A stretch of 64,000 nucleotides of DNA from Xestospongia muta (GCA_963693285.1 OY848917.1:2916501-2980500), one strand, 5' to 3'; numbered from the stretch's first letter, positions 1-11,311 are shown. Program-made: numbers and translations. The notes: a model not told the origin generated them from the sequence alone.

Positions 1-484
1 GTGTAGTGTTCAAAACAGTCAATATTACCCACAATGTACTTATTATAACAACAGCTGTCCATGTTTTCATGTATTTGATGTACAATAGAGGTTTGACAAT
101 GAACAGAAATCGATCAAAAGAGATCAGAGCTAAGGTGTGTGTAGAATACTTGAAAGACAGTCCAAGCATGAATCCTACAAACTCACATACTGCTTCCTTT
201 TCTCTGACTGTCTTGCCAAATATTCATTCTCCAACAGCAGCAGTTATAACTGTGAATGGCATAAAGAATATAGCCATCATAAGGTTTGCCAGGACTAATC
301 CAGTTAAGAAGATAATTGAAGGTTGCTTTAATGACTTCCATTGATATAAAAAAAATAAATATAGTTAAATTAGTAAGTAATGCTAATATCATCTCTATTC
401 CAACAACTACAGCAAAAGCAGACCATTTAATTCATCACTAATTGCAAAACTTGATGTCGAACAGTTGTCTGTACAATCTTCCAT
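1..484 (-). pseudogene. Array A receptor copy A1 (MEDC subtype), N-terminal half, broken and cut by the window edge
   Basis: This is the first of eleven tandem 7TM receptor copies. It begins with MEDCTDNCSTSS at 484 and covers TM1 to about TM4 before leaving the window. Three lesions are visible against the intact copies. One G is lost near 421, shifting the frame after the N-terminus. The Trp codon of the GEWIF motif is TGA at 224-226. A private indel around 345-352 shifts the frame in the loop after TM1. The first two lesions are also present in the copy at 12317-13700, so they predate the duplication. A long open frame on the opposite strand is a by-product of the sequence and not a gene. 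Confidence 0.85.
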
Positions 485-514
485 GCTTTGTTGTCTTCAC
501 TGTTGTACAATAAA

Positions 515-559
<45 letters not shown>

Positions 560-1663
560 TAACAATTTCCTCTTATAACACTCTAAAATTATGATAAGAT
601 TTTGGAGAAGGAAAACATCACATATCAACTGTCAATTATAATCTAATTTAATATAGTATAAATAATGTAAAGTCATACAAATTTACATGTCACTAGTATA
701 CTGAAAGTAAACGTTATTGTTGATAAATTTTCTACATCAAACAGATAGTCAATGGAAGAAGAGCAGGTCGACGAAGAGAGAAATGCTCAGGATTCACTAG
801 TAGATATTGTACAAAGTGAGTTATGGTGAAAAGTGTAAGTAATAACACTTACAAACTGCAAAAATGTGATAAGTAACCAAATTAGCATATTTTTATTTTA
901 TAATTTATCAAAATTATAATAATAAAAAATTATTGTTATACAATATGAAAAATTTGTATTTGTGTTGTAAGTTATACTGATATGTAATTATTCTATAGAA
1001 GTATACTTACAATCAAGTTTGCTTGAATGTGTTAATAAAACCATAGCTTAGTACTATTTTACTGAATATATTGTAATAGTGATGTAATAGTCTCAGTAAT
1101 TATAGATACTCCTGGTACTATAACACCAATAAAACAGTACCCCTGCACATTTACTAGTATAGTGATATATATGTGAAGAGTACATTTTTGTAGACTTCAT
1201 CCTCTCAGCACCTAATATCTTGTCATGATGACAGAAGTTAAAAATAATGTATTTTTATAAATTCATATATGTGTATCTTACAAATATTTTAAGCTTAATA
1301 CAAAGAACAAATAATTTTTGTCATATAGAACATAAAAACAGGTCATAAGTATTTCATCACCCAGTACTAATCATCTTATATAATGTTCATTATTTAAATA
1401 AGCATTTCTTCACTTATTCTTTATAATTATGTAGTTATTATAAATTACAATAGGATATCAATCTACAAGCATGTATCAGCATTCAATATACAGAGAGTCA
1501 CTTCATTCTTAATTATCTAGTCTACTCTACTTAAGTTGATGTCAAATCAGTTGTTATGGCTAGCTTCTTTAAATCATTGCTAATTTAATAACAATTTTTA
1601 AATATTAACTTGATACAAGTACACTCACACTATCAGTAATTTGTTTATAAAGGTTAAATTACG
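485..1663. other. Array A spacer with TA microsatellite, no gene
   Basis: AT-rich spacer between copies A1 and A2, almost identical to 13701-14846. It starts with an interrupted (TA)n tract at about 518-562; the sister spacer has a shorter tract at about 13735-13768. Parts resemble the other MEEC-side spacers, for example the stretch around 1085-1160 also seen near 6165-6240 and 9785-9860. I see no open frame with protein similarity. Confidence 0.7.
518..562. repeat. (TA)n microsatellite
   Basis: A near-perfect TA dinucleotide run lies just upstream of the start codon of receptor copy A1. The duplicated spacer has a shorter version at 13735-13768, so the tract length has changed since the segmental duplication. 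Confidence 0.9.
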
Positions 1664-1932
1664 TACCGTAAATTACCGGGATTTATTAGCGACCGATAAA
1701 TTTGACGAATTGGCGAATTTTAAAAAATCGCCAAATAAATAACCGTCAAAATTTTTCACGTAGTCGCCACGCCCATAGTTTTCATTTGTACACTGGAAAG
1801 ATTGTGGCTGGATGGCTAAAGTGGTTGTGGTAACAAGACATGTGCTAAATTCGTCAAATTTAATCTCGCCAATTATGAAATTTTACAATTCCGCCAAATT
1901 TTATCGTCGCTAACAAATCCCGGTATACGGTA
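1664..1932. mobile_element. 269-bp MITE-like element, copy 1
   Basis: The left end reads TACCGTAAATTACCGGGATT and the right end, read on the minus strand, begins TACCGTATACCGGGATTT. These are imperfect terminal inverted repeats, followed by further inverted similarity (GGCGAATT- and AAATTTGACGAATT-like blocks). There is no coding capacity. Paralogous spacers at about 4352, 6600, 10220 and 18780 run straight from AAGGTTAAATTAC-like sequence into TACAATA-like sequence without it and serve as empty sites. Comparison suggests a very short target duplication (TA or TAC), which the AT-rich flanks leave ambiguous. The second copy at 14847-15115 was made by segmental duplication. Confidence 0.8.
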
Positions 1933-1967
1933 TATACATTTTACAATAATAATACAAATTATAATAA

Positions 1968-3014
1968 TTACTTTATAACTGTAAGTTCAGTTTGTACATT
2001 GGAAGAAATGTTACTTTCTTGGTTCACTTGTAAATTGTTGCTATGTCTTCGACAGCACATTCTCTTCATTGCAATTATGAAATTATGTCTTAGATCTTGT
2101 CTAAAGTATGACTGAACAACTGCATTGGTAAAACTGTGAAGAAGGTAGAAGACTACCGTTGATGCAAGGACAACAGGAGGAATATTTCTAAATCCTACAA
2201 TATGTCTAACAATATTAACTATAATGTAAGGTGCCAGAGAAACTAGGTGAACAACTAGTAGTGTTCCAAAAATTCCTATTAAATTGTATATTTTACGATT
2301 ATAAATTGTCTGTCTGAGCTCTTGTCTTTCAACTGACAAAGAAGCAACCATGTTTTCATTGTGACGTCTTTTGACAAATCGTTTCGTATGAATAAATGTC
2401 CAAGTACTAGTTACAATAATAGTAGTATATGGTATTATAGTGATAAGTAAAAAATATATGACGTTCCAATTCGGAAGACAGATACATATAGGGGGCACAA
2501 ACACAAACTGACCTAAACCATACCAAGGTGTAGTGCATAAAAATGTTATTATTACCCACAGTGTACTTATTATAACAACAGCTCTCCATCTTTTCATGTA
2601 TTTGATGTACTATAGAGGTTTGACAATGAATAAAAATCGATCAAAAGAGATCAGAGCTAGGGTGTGTTTAGAATACTCGAAAGAGAGTCCAAGCACGAAT
2701 CCTACAAACTCACAGACTGCTTGCTTTTCTCTGACTGTCTTGCCAAATATCCATTCTCCAACAGCAGCAGTTATAACTGTGAATGGCATAACGAAAATGG
2801 CCATCATAAGGTTTGCTAGAACTAATCCAGTTAAGAAGATAATTGAAGGTTGCTTTAAAGACTTCCAATGATATAGCGTAAAGATAAAGATAGTTAAATT
2901 AGTAAGTAATGCTAATATCATCTCTATTCCAACAACTACAGCAAAAGCAGGACCATTTAATTCATCACTAATTGCAAAACTTGATGTTGAACAGTTGTCT
3001 GTACACTCAGCCAT
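1968..3014 (-). pseudogene. Array A receptor copy A2 (MAEC subtype) with one in-frame nonsense codon
   Basis: A full-length 348-codon receptor frame, from MAECTDNCSTSS at 3014 to the stop at 1968. It is interrupted only by TAG at 2607-2609, directly after the DRF...VKPL segment at the end of TM3; the other copies have TTG or TCG there. Everything downstream (TM4 to TM7, the RQDLR helix and the CC-containing tail) stays in frame. It is nearly identical to intact copy A8 at 15151-16197. This could be a recent pseudogene, a segregating null allele or an assembly/sequencing error. A truncated TM1-TM3 product would not be a working receptor. Confidence 0.85.
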
Positions 3015-4390
3015 GTTTCACTTGCCTTTACTACTCCACAATTAATTACTATATTATATAACACTTCCTTATGTAATACTCTAAAGTTATGATAACATAT
3101 TGTATAAAGTAATCATTACATATCAACTGTCAATTATAATTTAATTTAATATAGTTAACTATATAAATAATATAAAGTTATACAAATGTACATGTCACTA
3201 GTATACTGAAAGTAAACTTTTATTGTTGACAAATTAATATTATATAAGGGTGATATTCAATTTATTATCAAAACAAAATGTATTGTATATAGCCTCTTCC
3301 TCACAAGTGAGATATAAGTTTACATAATTAAACACTGATGTGTAATGTTTAGTACACGGTTGCAAATCTCTTGACAACACTTAAATTGTTCATACATGAA
3401 TGTATCTATTCATGTATACATATAGGTTGATACAATAATACTTAGATGAATAAAGACATCATGACAACATAGTCCTCAGTGAGATAATTTATTCATTCAT
3501 CTCTTATACATGATGCATTTTAATACTGGTGAGGGTGAAGAGGGAGCAGGAGGACAACAAGTGAGAAATGTTTGGGATTCAGCAATAGACATTGTATAAA
3601 GTGAAATAATTAAAATAATATAAAAATAAAAAAAATAAAAATAATAATCATTATTATATAATATGAAGCTTTTAATACGTAATAAATGTGTCATAAGTGA
3701 CTGTATATATACAAGTAGAGCACATTTTTGTAGACTTCATACTCTTAGTAACTTAAGTCTCACCATGATGAATGGAATTAAATTAATAATGTATTTATAT
3801 AAATCTTTTAAGTTTATTACATTAACAAATTTTTGTTATATAGAGCATTAAAATAGGTCACAAGTATTTCACTATACAACGCTAATCATCCTATAGTGTT
3901 CATCACTTGTATAAATATTTCTTCACTTGTTCTTGTATGTGTAGTTATTATAAATATCAACATGATGTACATACAAGTATCAAAATTTAGTATGGATGAG
4001 TCATTTCATTATTACTTAGTCTACTGAACCTAACTTCATGTCAAATCAGCCATTATGGCTTATTTAAACCATTGCTGATCCTCTTAATGACGCTAAAGTA
4101 CCAGGACTTTTGTGTTTCCAAATTACTGTAACATTCCTTTTATCCTTCTTTGTTTAGATTACTTAGTAGTATAAGAAAATACCACTATTTAATCTACTTC
4201 AACTATTTTGCAAATATGTGGCTTGTATCAAATGTTCACCATAATATATAGCTGGTCCAGAATAGAAATATCTTAACATACAGGTCACCAAATTTAAAAA
4301 TATATTACACATAGCAGTACACTCACACAATCGGTAATTTGTTTATAAAGGTTAAAATACATTTTACAATAGTAATACATATTATAATAA
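3015..4390. other. Array A spacer (type following MAEC copies), no gene
   Basis: This spacer is shared almost base for base with 7692-8763 and, more loosely, with 16198-17600. The first about 200 bases are the 5' flank common to MAEC copies. On the minus strand they contain a TATATAA-like motif (3051-3060) about 40 bases before the ATG, a possible core promoter. Small open frames here, such as those at 3497-3694 and 3663-3851, have no protein-like composition and I do not call them. Confidence 0.6.
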
Positions 4391-5446
4391 TTACTTTATA
4401 TCTGTAAGTTCAGTTTGTACATTGGAAGAAATGTTACTTTCTTGGTTCACTTGTAAATTGTTGCTATGTCTTCGACAACACATTCTCTTCACTACCTTTA
4501 TGAACATATGTCTTAGATCTTGTCTAAAGTATGATTGAACAACTGCATTGGTAAAACTGTGAAGAAGGTATAAGACAAGTGTTGATGCAAGGACAACAGG
4601 AGGAATTTTTCTAAATTTTACAATACGTCCAACAATAATAACTATGATGTAAGGTGCCAGAGAAACTAGGTGAACAATTAGTAGTGTTCCAAAAATTCCT
4701 ATTAAATTGTACATTTTACGATTATAAATTGTCTGTCTGAGCTCTTGTCTTTCAATTGACAAAGAAGCAACCATGTTTTCATTGTGACGTCTTGTGATGA
4801 ATCGTTTAGTATGAATAAATGTCCAAGTACTAGTTACAATAATAGTAGTATATGGTATTATACTGATGAGGAAAAAATATATGACATAGTTTCTAGTAAA
4901 TTTTGGAAGACAGGAACATATACGAGGTGCAAACTCAAACTGACCTAAGCCATACCAAGGTGTAGTGTTCAAAACAGTCAATATTACCCACAGTGTACTT
5001 ATTATAACAACAGCTGTCCATGTTTTCATGTATTTGATGTACAATAGAGGTTTGACAATGAACAGAAATCGATCAAAAGAGATCAGAGCTAAGGTGTGTG
5101 TAGAATAATAGAAAGAAAGTCCTAATATGAATCCTACAAACTCACAGACTGCTTCCTTTTCTCTGACTGTTTGGCCAAATATCCATTCTCCAACAGCAGC
5201 AGTTATAACTGTGAATGGCATAAAGAATATAGCCACTATAAGGTTTGCCAGGACTAATCCAGTTAAGAAGATAATTGAAGGTTGCTTTAATAACTTCCAT
5301 TGATATAAAGTAAAGATAAAAATAGTTAAATTAGTAAGTAATGTTAATATCATCTCTATTCCAACAACTACAGCAAAAGCAGGACCATTTAATTCATCAT
5401 TGATGACATAACGTGATGTCGAACAGTTGTCTGTACATTCTTCCAT
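4391..5446 (-). CDS. Rhodopsin-like 7TM receptor A3 (MEEC subtype), intact
   Basis: Single-exon 351-residue class A-like G-protein-coupled receptor predicted in the plasma membrane; the ligand is unknown. The short N-terminus carries an NCS glycosylation sequon at residue 7. TM1 is about 24-47 with the conserved Asn in TNL. TM2 is about 57-83 with LVLANL, so Asn replaces the usual Asp 2.50. TM3 has Cys101 at its start and ends in DRF in place of DRY. Extracellular loop 2 has CSC (177-179), TM5 follows a PYTT motif, TM6 has SLAP in place of CWxP, and TM7 ends NAVVQSYF in place of NPxxY. A Cys-Cys pair after helix 8 is a likely palmitoylation site. No introns or breaks are visible. It lies head-to-tail with the other copies. 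Confidence 0.9.
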   Translation of the reverse strand: MEECTDNCSTSRYVINDELNGPAFAVVVGIEMILTLLTNLTIFIFTLYQWKLLKQPSIIFLTGLVLANLIVAIFFMPFTVITAAVGEWIFGQTVREKEAVCEFVGFILGLSFYYSTHTLALISFDRFLFIVKPLLYIKYMKTWTAVVIISTLWVILTVLNTTPWYGLGQFEFAPRICSCLPKFTRNYVIYFFLISIIPYTTIIVTSTWTFIHTKRFITRRHNENMVASLSIERQELRQTIYNRKMYNLIGIFGTLLIVHLVSLAPYIIVIIVGRIVKFRKIPPVVLASTLVLYLLHSFTNAVVQSYFRQDLRHMFIKVVKRMCCRRHSNNLQVNQESNISSNVQTELTDIK

Positions 5447-6635
5447 GCTTCGTTGTCTTCAGTGTTGTACAATAAGCTCTCTATATATATATGATGTCAC
5501 TAGTTTACTGAAAATAAACTTTATTGTTGATAATTTTCTATATCAGACAGATGTCAATTTATCAACAAAGTATATTGCATATAGACTGTTGCTCACATGT
5601 GAAATATAAGTTTACAGATTTAAGCACAGATGTGTAATGTTCAATACATAATTACAAATCTCTTGGCAACAACTAAGTGGTTAGTGTATGAGTGTATCAA
5701 TTAATTTAATACACATATGGGTAGTTAAAATAATACTTAGATGAACAAAGACATCATGGTAACATAGTCCTAGTGAGATAATTTATCTATTCATATCTTA
5801 CATGTGATGCATTGTAATATTGATGGGAGTGGATTAAGAACAAGTTAACAAAGAGAGAAATGCTGGAGATTCAGTAGTAGACATTGTGCAAAATGAGTAA
5901 TGATGAAATAATGTGTGAGTAATAATATTTGGAAACTGCAAAGACGTGATAGGAAAATCAAATTAGCACATTTTGATTTTATAATTTTATAATAATAATA
6001 AAAAAGTAATTGTTAGTATACAATAATACGAAGCATTTGTTACATAATATTTTTGTTGTAGTTATACTCATATGTATATATTCCATAGAAGGACACTTAC
6101 AATCAAGTTTGCTTTAATATATATAAATAAACTCATATCCTAGCACTATTTCACTGAATATATTGTAATAGTGATGTAATAGTCTCAGTAATTAGATACT
6201 CCTGGTACTATATCACTAATAAAACAGCACCCCTGCAAATTCACATATATAGTTGTATGTATGTGAAGAGTACATTTTTGTAGACCTCATACCTAATATT
6301 ATGTCATGATGACAGAAGTGAATAATAATGTATTTTTATAAATTCATATATGTGTATCTTACAAATATTATAAGCTTATTAATTTTTTTTGTTATATAGA
6401 ACATTAAAACAGGACACAAGTATTTCATCACTCAGTACTAATCATCTTAATGTTCATCACTTGTATAAGCATTTCTTCATTTGTTTTGATATATGTGGCT
6501 GGTCCAGACAGATATATGTTGATGTACAGGTCACTACATTTAAATATTTATTATATATACAAGTACACTCACACTATCAGTAATTTGTTTATAAAGGTTA
6601 AATTACATTGTACAATAATAATACATATATAATAA
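5447..6635. other. Array A spacer (type following MEEC copies), no gene
   Basis: This spacer is nearly identical to 9067-10255 and similar to 11480-12316. No coding sequence is supported. Two overlapping short open frames at 6389-6632 recur in each copy only because the spacer is duplicated. In the unit at 12.5 kb the same stretch lies inverted. Confidence 0.65.
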
Positions 6636-7691
6636 TCACTTTATAACTGTAAGTTTAGTTTGTGCATTGGAAGAAACGTTACTTTCTTGGTTCACTTGTA
6701 AATTGTTGCAATGTCTTCGACAACACATTCTCTTCACTACCTTTATGAACATATGTCTTAGATCTTGTCTAAAGTATGATTGAACAACTGCAGTGGTAAA
6801 ACTGTGAAGAAGGTATAAGACAAGTGCTGATGCAAGCACAATAGTAGGAATATTTCTAAATCCTACAATAAATCCAACAATACTAACTATAATGTAAGGT
6901 GCCAGAGAAACTAGATGAACAATTAGTAGTGTTCCAAAAATTCCTATTAAATTGCATATTTTACGATTATAAATTGTCTGTCTGAGCTCTTGTCTTTCAA
7001 TTGACAAACAAGCAACCATGTTTTCATTGTGACGTCTTGTGATGAATCGTTTAGTATGAATAAATGTCCAAGTACTAGTTACAATAATAGTAGTATATGG
7101 TATTATACTAATGAGGGAAAAATATATGACATAGTTTCTAGTAAATTTTGGAAAACAGGAACATATACGAGGTGCAAACTCAAACTTACTTAAACCATAC
7201 CAAGGTGTAGTGTTCAAAACAGTCAATATTATCCACAGTGTACTTATTATAACAACAGCTGTCCATGTTTTCATGTATTTGATGTACAATAGAGGTTTGA
7301 CAATGAACAGAAATCGATCAAAAGAGATCAGAGCTAAGGTGTGTGTAGAATACTTGAAAGACAGTCCAAGCATGAATCCTACAAACTCCAATACTACTTC
7401 CTTTTCTCTGACTGTCTTGCCAAATATCCCTTCTCCAACAGCAGCAGTTATAACTGTGAATGGCATAAAGAATATGGCCACTATAAGATTTGCTAGAACT
7501 AATCCAGTTAAGAAGATAATTGAAGGTTGCTTTAATGACTTCCATTGATATAAAGTAAAAATAAAAATAGTTAAATTAGTAAGTAATGCTAATATCATCT
7601 CTATTCCAACAACTACAGCAAAAGCAGGACCATTTAAGTCATCATTGATGACATAACGTGATGTCCAACAGTTGTCTGTACACTCAGCCAT
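6636..7691 (-). CDS. Rhodopsin-like 7TM receptor A4 (MAEC subtype), open but missing key residues
   Basis: Open 351-codon receptor with the same architecture as A3. Two residues constant in the other copies are changed. The TM3 cysteine that normally bonds to extracellular loop 2 is Leu (motif VVLEFVGF in place of AVCEFVGF), and the Trp of GEWIF is Gly (GEGIF). The N-terminus also has NCWTS in place of NCSTS, which removes the sequon Ser. The DRF motif, the TM6 SLAP motif and the TM7 end (TAVVQSYF) remain. The reading frame is intact, but the substitutions suggest relaxed constraint or a receptor at the start of decay. The closest relative by eye is A6. Confidence 0.8.
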   Translation of the reverse strand: MAECTDNCWTSRYVINDDLNGPAFAVVVGIEMILALLTNLTIFIFTLYQWKSLKQPSIIFLTGLVLANLIVAIFFMPFTVITAAVGEGIFGKTVREKEVVLEFVGFMLGLSFKYSTHTLALISFDRFLFIVKPLLYIKYMKTWTAVVIISTLWIILTVLNTTPWYGLSKFEFAPRICSCFPKFTRNYVIYFSLISIIPYTTIIVTSTWTFIHTKRFITRRHNENMVACLSIERQELRQTIYNRKICNLIGIFGTLLIVHLVSLAPYIIVSIVGFIVGFRNIPTIVLASALVLYLLHSFTTAVVQSYFRQDLRHMFIKVVKRMCCRRHCNNLQVNQESNVSSNAQTKLTVIK

Positions 7692-8763
7692 GTTTCACTT
7701 GCCTTTACTACTCCACAATTAATTACTATATTATATAACACTTCCTTATGTAATATTCTAAAGTTATGATAACATATTGTAGAAAGTAATCATTACATAT
7801 TAACTGTCAATTATAATTTAATTTAATATAGTTAACTATATAAATAATATAAAGTCATACAAATGTACATGTCACAAGTATACTGAAAGTAAACTTGATT
7901 GTAGATAAATTAATATTATATAAGGGTGATATTCAATTTATTATCAAAACAAAATGTATTGTATATAGCCTCTTCCTCACAAGTGAGATATAAGTTTACA
8001 TAATTAAACACTGATGTGTAATGTTTAGTACATGGTTGTAAATCTCTTGACAACACTTTAATTGTTCATACATGAATGTATCTATTCATGTATACATATA
8101 GGTTGATACAATAATACTGAAACTGATGAACAAAGACATCATGACAACATAGTCCTCAGTGAGATAATTTATTCATTCATATCTTATACATGATGCATTT
8201 TAATACTGGTGAGGGTGGAGGGGGAGCAAGAAGACAACAAGTGAGAAATGTTTGGGATTCAGCAATAGACATTGTATAAAGTGAAATAATAAAAATAATA
8301 TAAAAATAAAAAAAGAAAAATAATAATCATTATTATATAATATGAAGCTTTTACTACGTAATAAATGTGTCATAAGTGACTGTATATATACAAGTAGAGC
8401 ACATTTTTGTAGACTTCATACTCTTAGTAACTTAAGTCTTACCATGATGAATGGAATTAAATTAATAATGTATTTATATAAATCTTTTAAGTTTATTACA
8501 ATTAACAAATTTTTGTTATATAGAGCATTAAAATAGGTCACAAGTATTTCACTATACAACGCTAATCATCAAATAGTGTTCATCACTTGTATAAATATTT
8601 CTTCACTTGTTGTTGTATGTGTAGTTATTATAAATATCAACATGATGTACATACAAGTATCAAAATTTAGTATGGATGAGTCATTTCATTATTACTTAGT
8701 CTACTGAAGCCAACTTCATGTCAAATCAGCCATTATGGCTTATTTAAACTATTGTTGATCCTC
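7692..8763. other. Array A spacer, ends at a deletion junction
   Basis: Copy of 3015-4085. At about 8763 it is joined directly to codon 101 of receptor copy A5, where the sister unit has about 1.06 kb more (the rest of the spacer plus the last two thirds of the gene). No gene is seen in it. Confidence 0.65.
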
Positions 8764-9066
8764 TCAGACTGCTTCCTTTTCTCTGACTGTTTGGCCAAAT
8801 ATCCATTCTCCAACAGCAGCAGTTATAACTGTGAATGGCATAAAGAATATGGCCATTATAAGGTTTGCCAGGACTAATCCAGTTAAGAAGATAATTGAAG
8901 GTTGCTTTAATAACTTCCATTGATATAAAGTAAAGATAAAAATAGTTAAATTAGTAAGTAATGTTAATATCAACTCTATTCCAACAACTACAGCAAAAGC
9001 AGGACCATTTAATTCATCATTGATGACATAACGTGATGTCGAACAGTTGTCTGTACATTCTTCCAT
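8764..9066 (-). pseudogene. Array A receptor copy A5 (MEEC subtype), 3'-deleted
   Basis: Only the first 100 codons remain, MEECTDNCSTSR through REKEAV, covering the N-terminus, TM1, TM2 and extracellular loop 1. The next codon is TGA, created at the deletion junction with downstream spacer sequence. TM3 to TM7 are gone, so the product cannot be a receptor. The retained part is almost identical to A3 (4391-5446), including the shared 60-residue-long shadow frame just upstream, so the deletion followed a recent duplication. Confidence 0.85.
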
Positions 9067-10255
9067 GCTTCGTTGTCTTCAGTGTTGTACAATAAGCTCT
9101 CTATATATATATGATGTCACTAGTTTACTGAAAATAAACTTTATTGTTGATAATTTTCTATATCAGACAGATGTCAATTTATCAACAAAGTATATTGCAT
9201 ATAAACTGTTGCTCACATGTGAAATATAAGTTTACAGATTTAAGCACAGATGTGTAATGTTCAATACATAATTACAAATCTCTTGGCAACAACTAAGTGG
9301 TTAGTGTATGAGTGTATTTATTAATTAAATACACATATAGGTAGTTAAAATAATACTTAGATGAACAAAGACATCATGGTAACATAGTCCTAGTGAGATA
9401 ATTAATCTATTCATGTCTTACATGTGATGCATTGTAATATTGATGGAATTGGATGAAGAACGAGTTAACGAAGGGAGAAATGCTGGAGATTCAGTAGTAG
9501 ACATTGTACAAAATGAGTAATGATGAAATAATGTGTGAGTAATAACATTTGGAAACCGCAAAGACGTGATAGGAAAATCAAATTAGCACATTTTGATTTT
9601 ATAATTTTATAATAATAATAAAAAAGTAATTGTTAGTATACAATAATACGAAGCATTTGTTACATAATATTTTTGTTGTAGTTATACTCATATGTATATA
9701 TTCCATAGAAGGACACTTACAATCAAGTTTGCTTTAATATATATAAATAAACTCATATCCTAGCACTATTTCACTGAATATATTGTAATAGTGATGTAAT
9801 AGTCTCAGTAATTAGATACTCCTGGTACTATATCACTAATAAAACAGCACCCCTGCAAATTCACATATATAGTTGTATGTATGTGAAGAGTACATTTTTG
9901 TAGAGTTCATACCTAATATTATGTCATGATGACAGAAGTGAATAATAATGTATTTTTATAAATTCATATATGTGTATCTTACAAATATTATAAGCTTATT
10001 AATTTTTTTTGTTATATAGAACATTAAAACAGGACACAAGTATTTCATCACTCAGTACTAATCATCTTAATGTTCATCACTTGTATAAGCATTTCTTCAT
10101 TTGTTTTGATATATGTGGCTGGTCCAGACAGATATATGTTCATGTACAGGTCACTACATTTAAATATTTATTATATATACAAGTACACTCACACTACCAG
10201 TAATTTGTTTATAAAGGTTAAATTACATAGTACAATAATAATACATATATAATAA
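9067..10255. other. Array A spacer (type following MEEC copies), no gene
   Basis: Near-identical copy of 5447-6635. Nothing coding is seen. Confidence 0.65.
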
Positions 10256-11311
10256 TCACTTTATAACTGTAAGTTTAGTTTGTGCATTGGAAGAAACGTT
10301 ACTTTCTTGGTTCACTTGTAAATTGTTGCTATGTCTTCGACAACACATTCTCTTCACTACCTTTATGAACATATGTCTTAGATCTTGTCTAAAGTATGAT
10401 TGAACAACTGCAGTGGTAAAACTGTGAAGAAGGTATAAGACAAGTGTTGATGCAAGCACAATAGTAGGAATATTTCTAAATCCTACAATAAGTCCAACAA
10501 TACTAACTATAATGTAAGGTGCCAGAGAAACTAGATGAACAATTAGTAGTGTTCCAAAAATTCCTATTAAATTGCATATTTTACGATTATAAATTGTCTG
10601 TCTGAGCTCTTGTCTTTCAATTGACAAAGAAGCAACCATGTTTTCATTGTGACGTCTTGTGATGAATCGTTTAGTATGAATAAATGTCCAAGTACTAGTT
10701 ATAATAATAGTAGTATATGGTATTATACTAATGAGGGAAAAATATATGACATAGTTTCTAGTAAATTTTGGAAAACAGGAACATATATGAGGTGCAAACT
10801 CAAACTTACTTAAGCCATACCAAGGTGTAGTGTTCAAAACAGTCAATATTACCCACAGTGTACTTATTATAACAACAGCTGTCCATGTTTTCATGTATTT
10901 GATGTACAATAGAGGTTTGACAATGAACAGAAATCGATCAAAAGAGATCAGAGCTAAGGTGTGTGTAGAATACGTGAAAGACAGTCCAAGCATGAATCCT
11001 ACAAACTCACAGACTGCTTCCTTTTCTCTGACTGTCTTGCCAAATATCCATTCTCCAACAGCAGCAGTTATAACTGTGAATGGCATAAAGAATATGGCCA
11101 CTATAAGATTTGCTAGAACTAATCCAGTTAAGAAGATAATTGAAGGTTGCTTTAATGACTTCCATTGATATAAAGTAAAAATAAAAATAGTTAAATTAGT
11201 AAGTAATGCTAATATCATCTCTATTCCAACAATTATAGCAAAAGCAGGACCATTTAAGTCATCATTGATGACATAACGTGATGTCGAACAGTTGTCTGTA
11301 CACTCAGCCAT
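10256..11311 (-). CDS. Rhodopsin-like 7TM receptor A6 (MAEC subtype), intact
   Basis: Single-exon 351-residue receptor. All family landmarks are present: NCS sequon at residue 7, TM1 TNL, TM2 LVLANL, Cys101, DRF at 125-127, CSC in loop 2 (177-179), TM6 SLAP, and TM7 TAVVQSYF followed by RQDLR and a Cys-Cys pair at 323-324. The third intracellular loop is short and basic (TKRFITRRHNENM). It differs from A4 mainly by keeping Cys101 and Trp88. Upstream it has the conserved MAEC 5' flank with a TATATAA-like motif. A G-protein-coupled function is inferred from the fold only; the ligand is unknown. Confidence 0.9.
   Translation of the reverse strand: MAECTDNCSTSRYVINDDLNGPAFAIIVGIEMILALLTNLTIFIFTLYQWKSLKQPSIIFLTGLVLANLIVAIFFMPFTVITAAVGEWIFGKTVREKEAVCEFVGFMLGLSFTYSTHTLALISFDRFLFIVKPLLYIKYMKTWTAVVIISTLWVILTVLNTTPWYGLSKFEFAPHICSCFPKFTRNYVIYFSLISIIPYTTIIITSTWTFIHTKRFITRRHNENMVASLSIERQELRQTIYNRKICNLIGIFGTLLIVHLVSLAPYIIVSIVGLIVGFRNIPTIVLASTLVLYLLHSFTTAVVQSYFRQDLRHMFIKVVKRMCCRRHSNNLQVNQESNVSSNAQTKLTVIK

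Noticed and set aside
6389..6632. Recurring 60-64 codon frames in the spacers (also at 10009-10252 and inverted at 12515-12773)
   Set aside because: They recur only because the spacer is duplicated, overlap each other, and look like translated AT-rich noise.
10830..11168. A 112-codon plus-strand frame opposite TM2-TM4 that stays open in nearly every receptor copy (also at 6, 2533, 7210, 13220, 15716 and 19378)
   Set aside because: It is equally conserved in pseudogene copies, has no start context, and follows from the sense-strand codon usage of recent duplicates; a real antisense gene would not track the sense protein so exactly.
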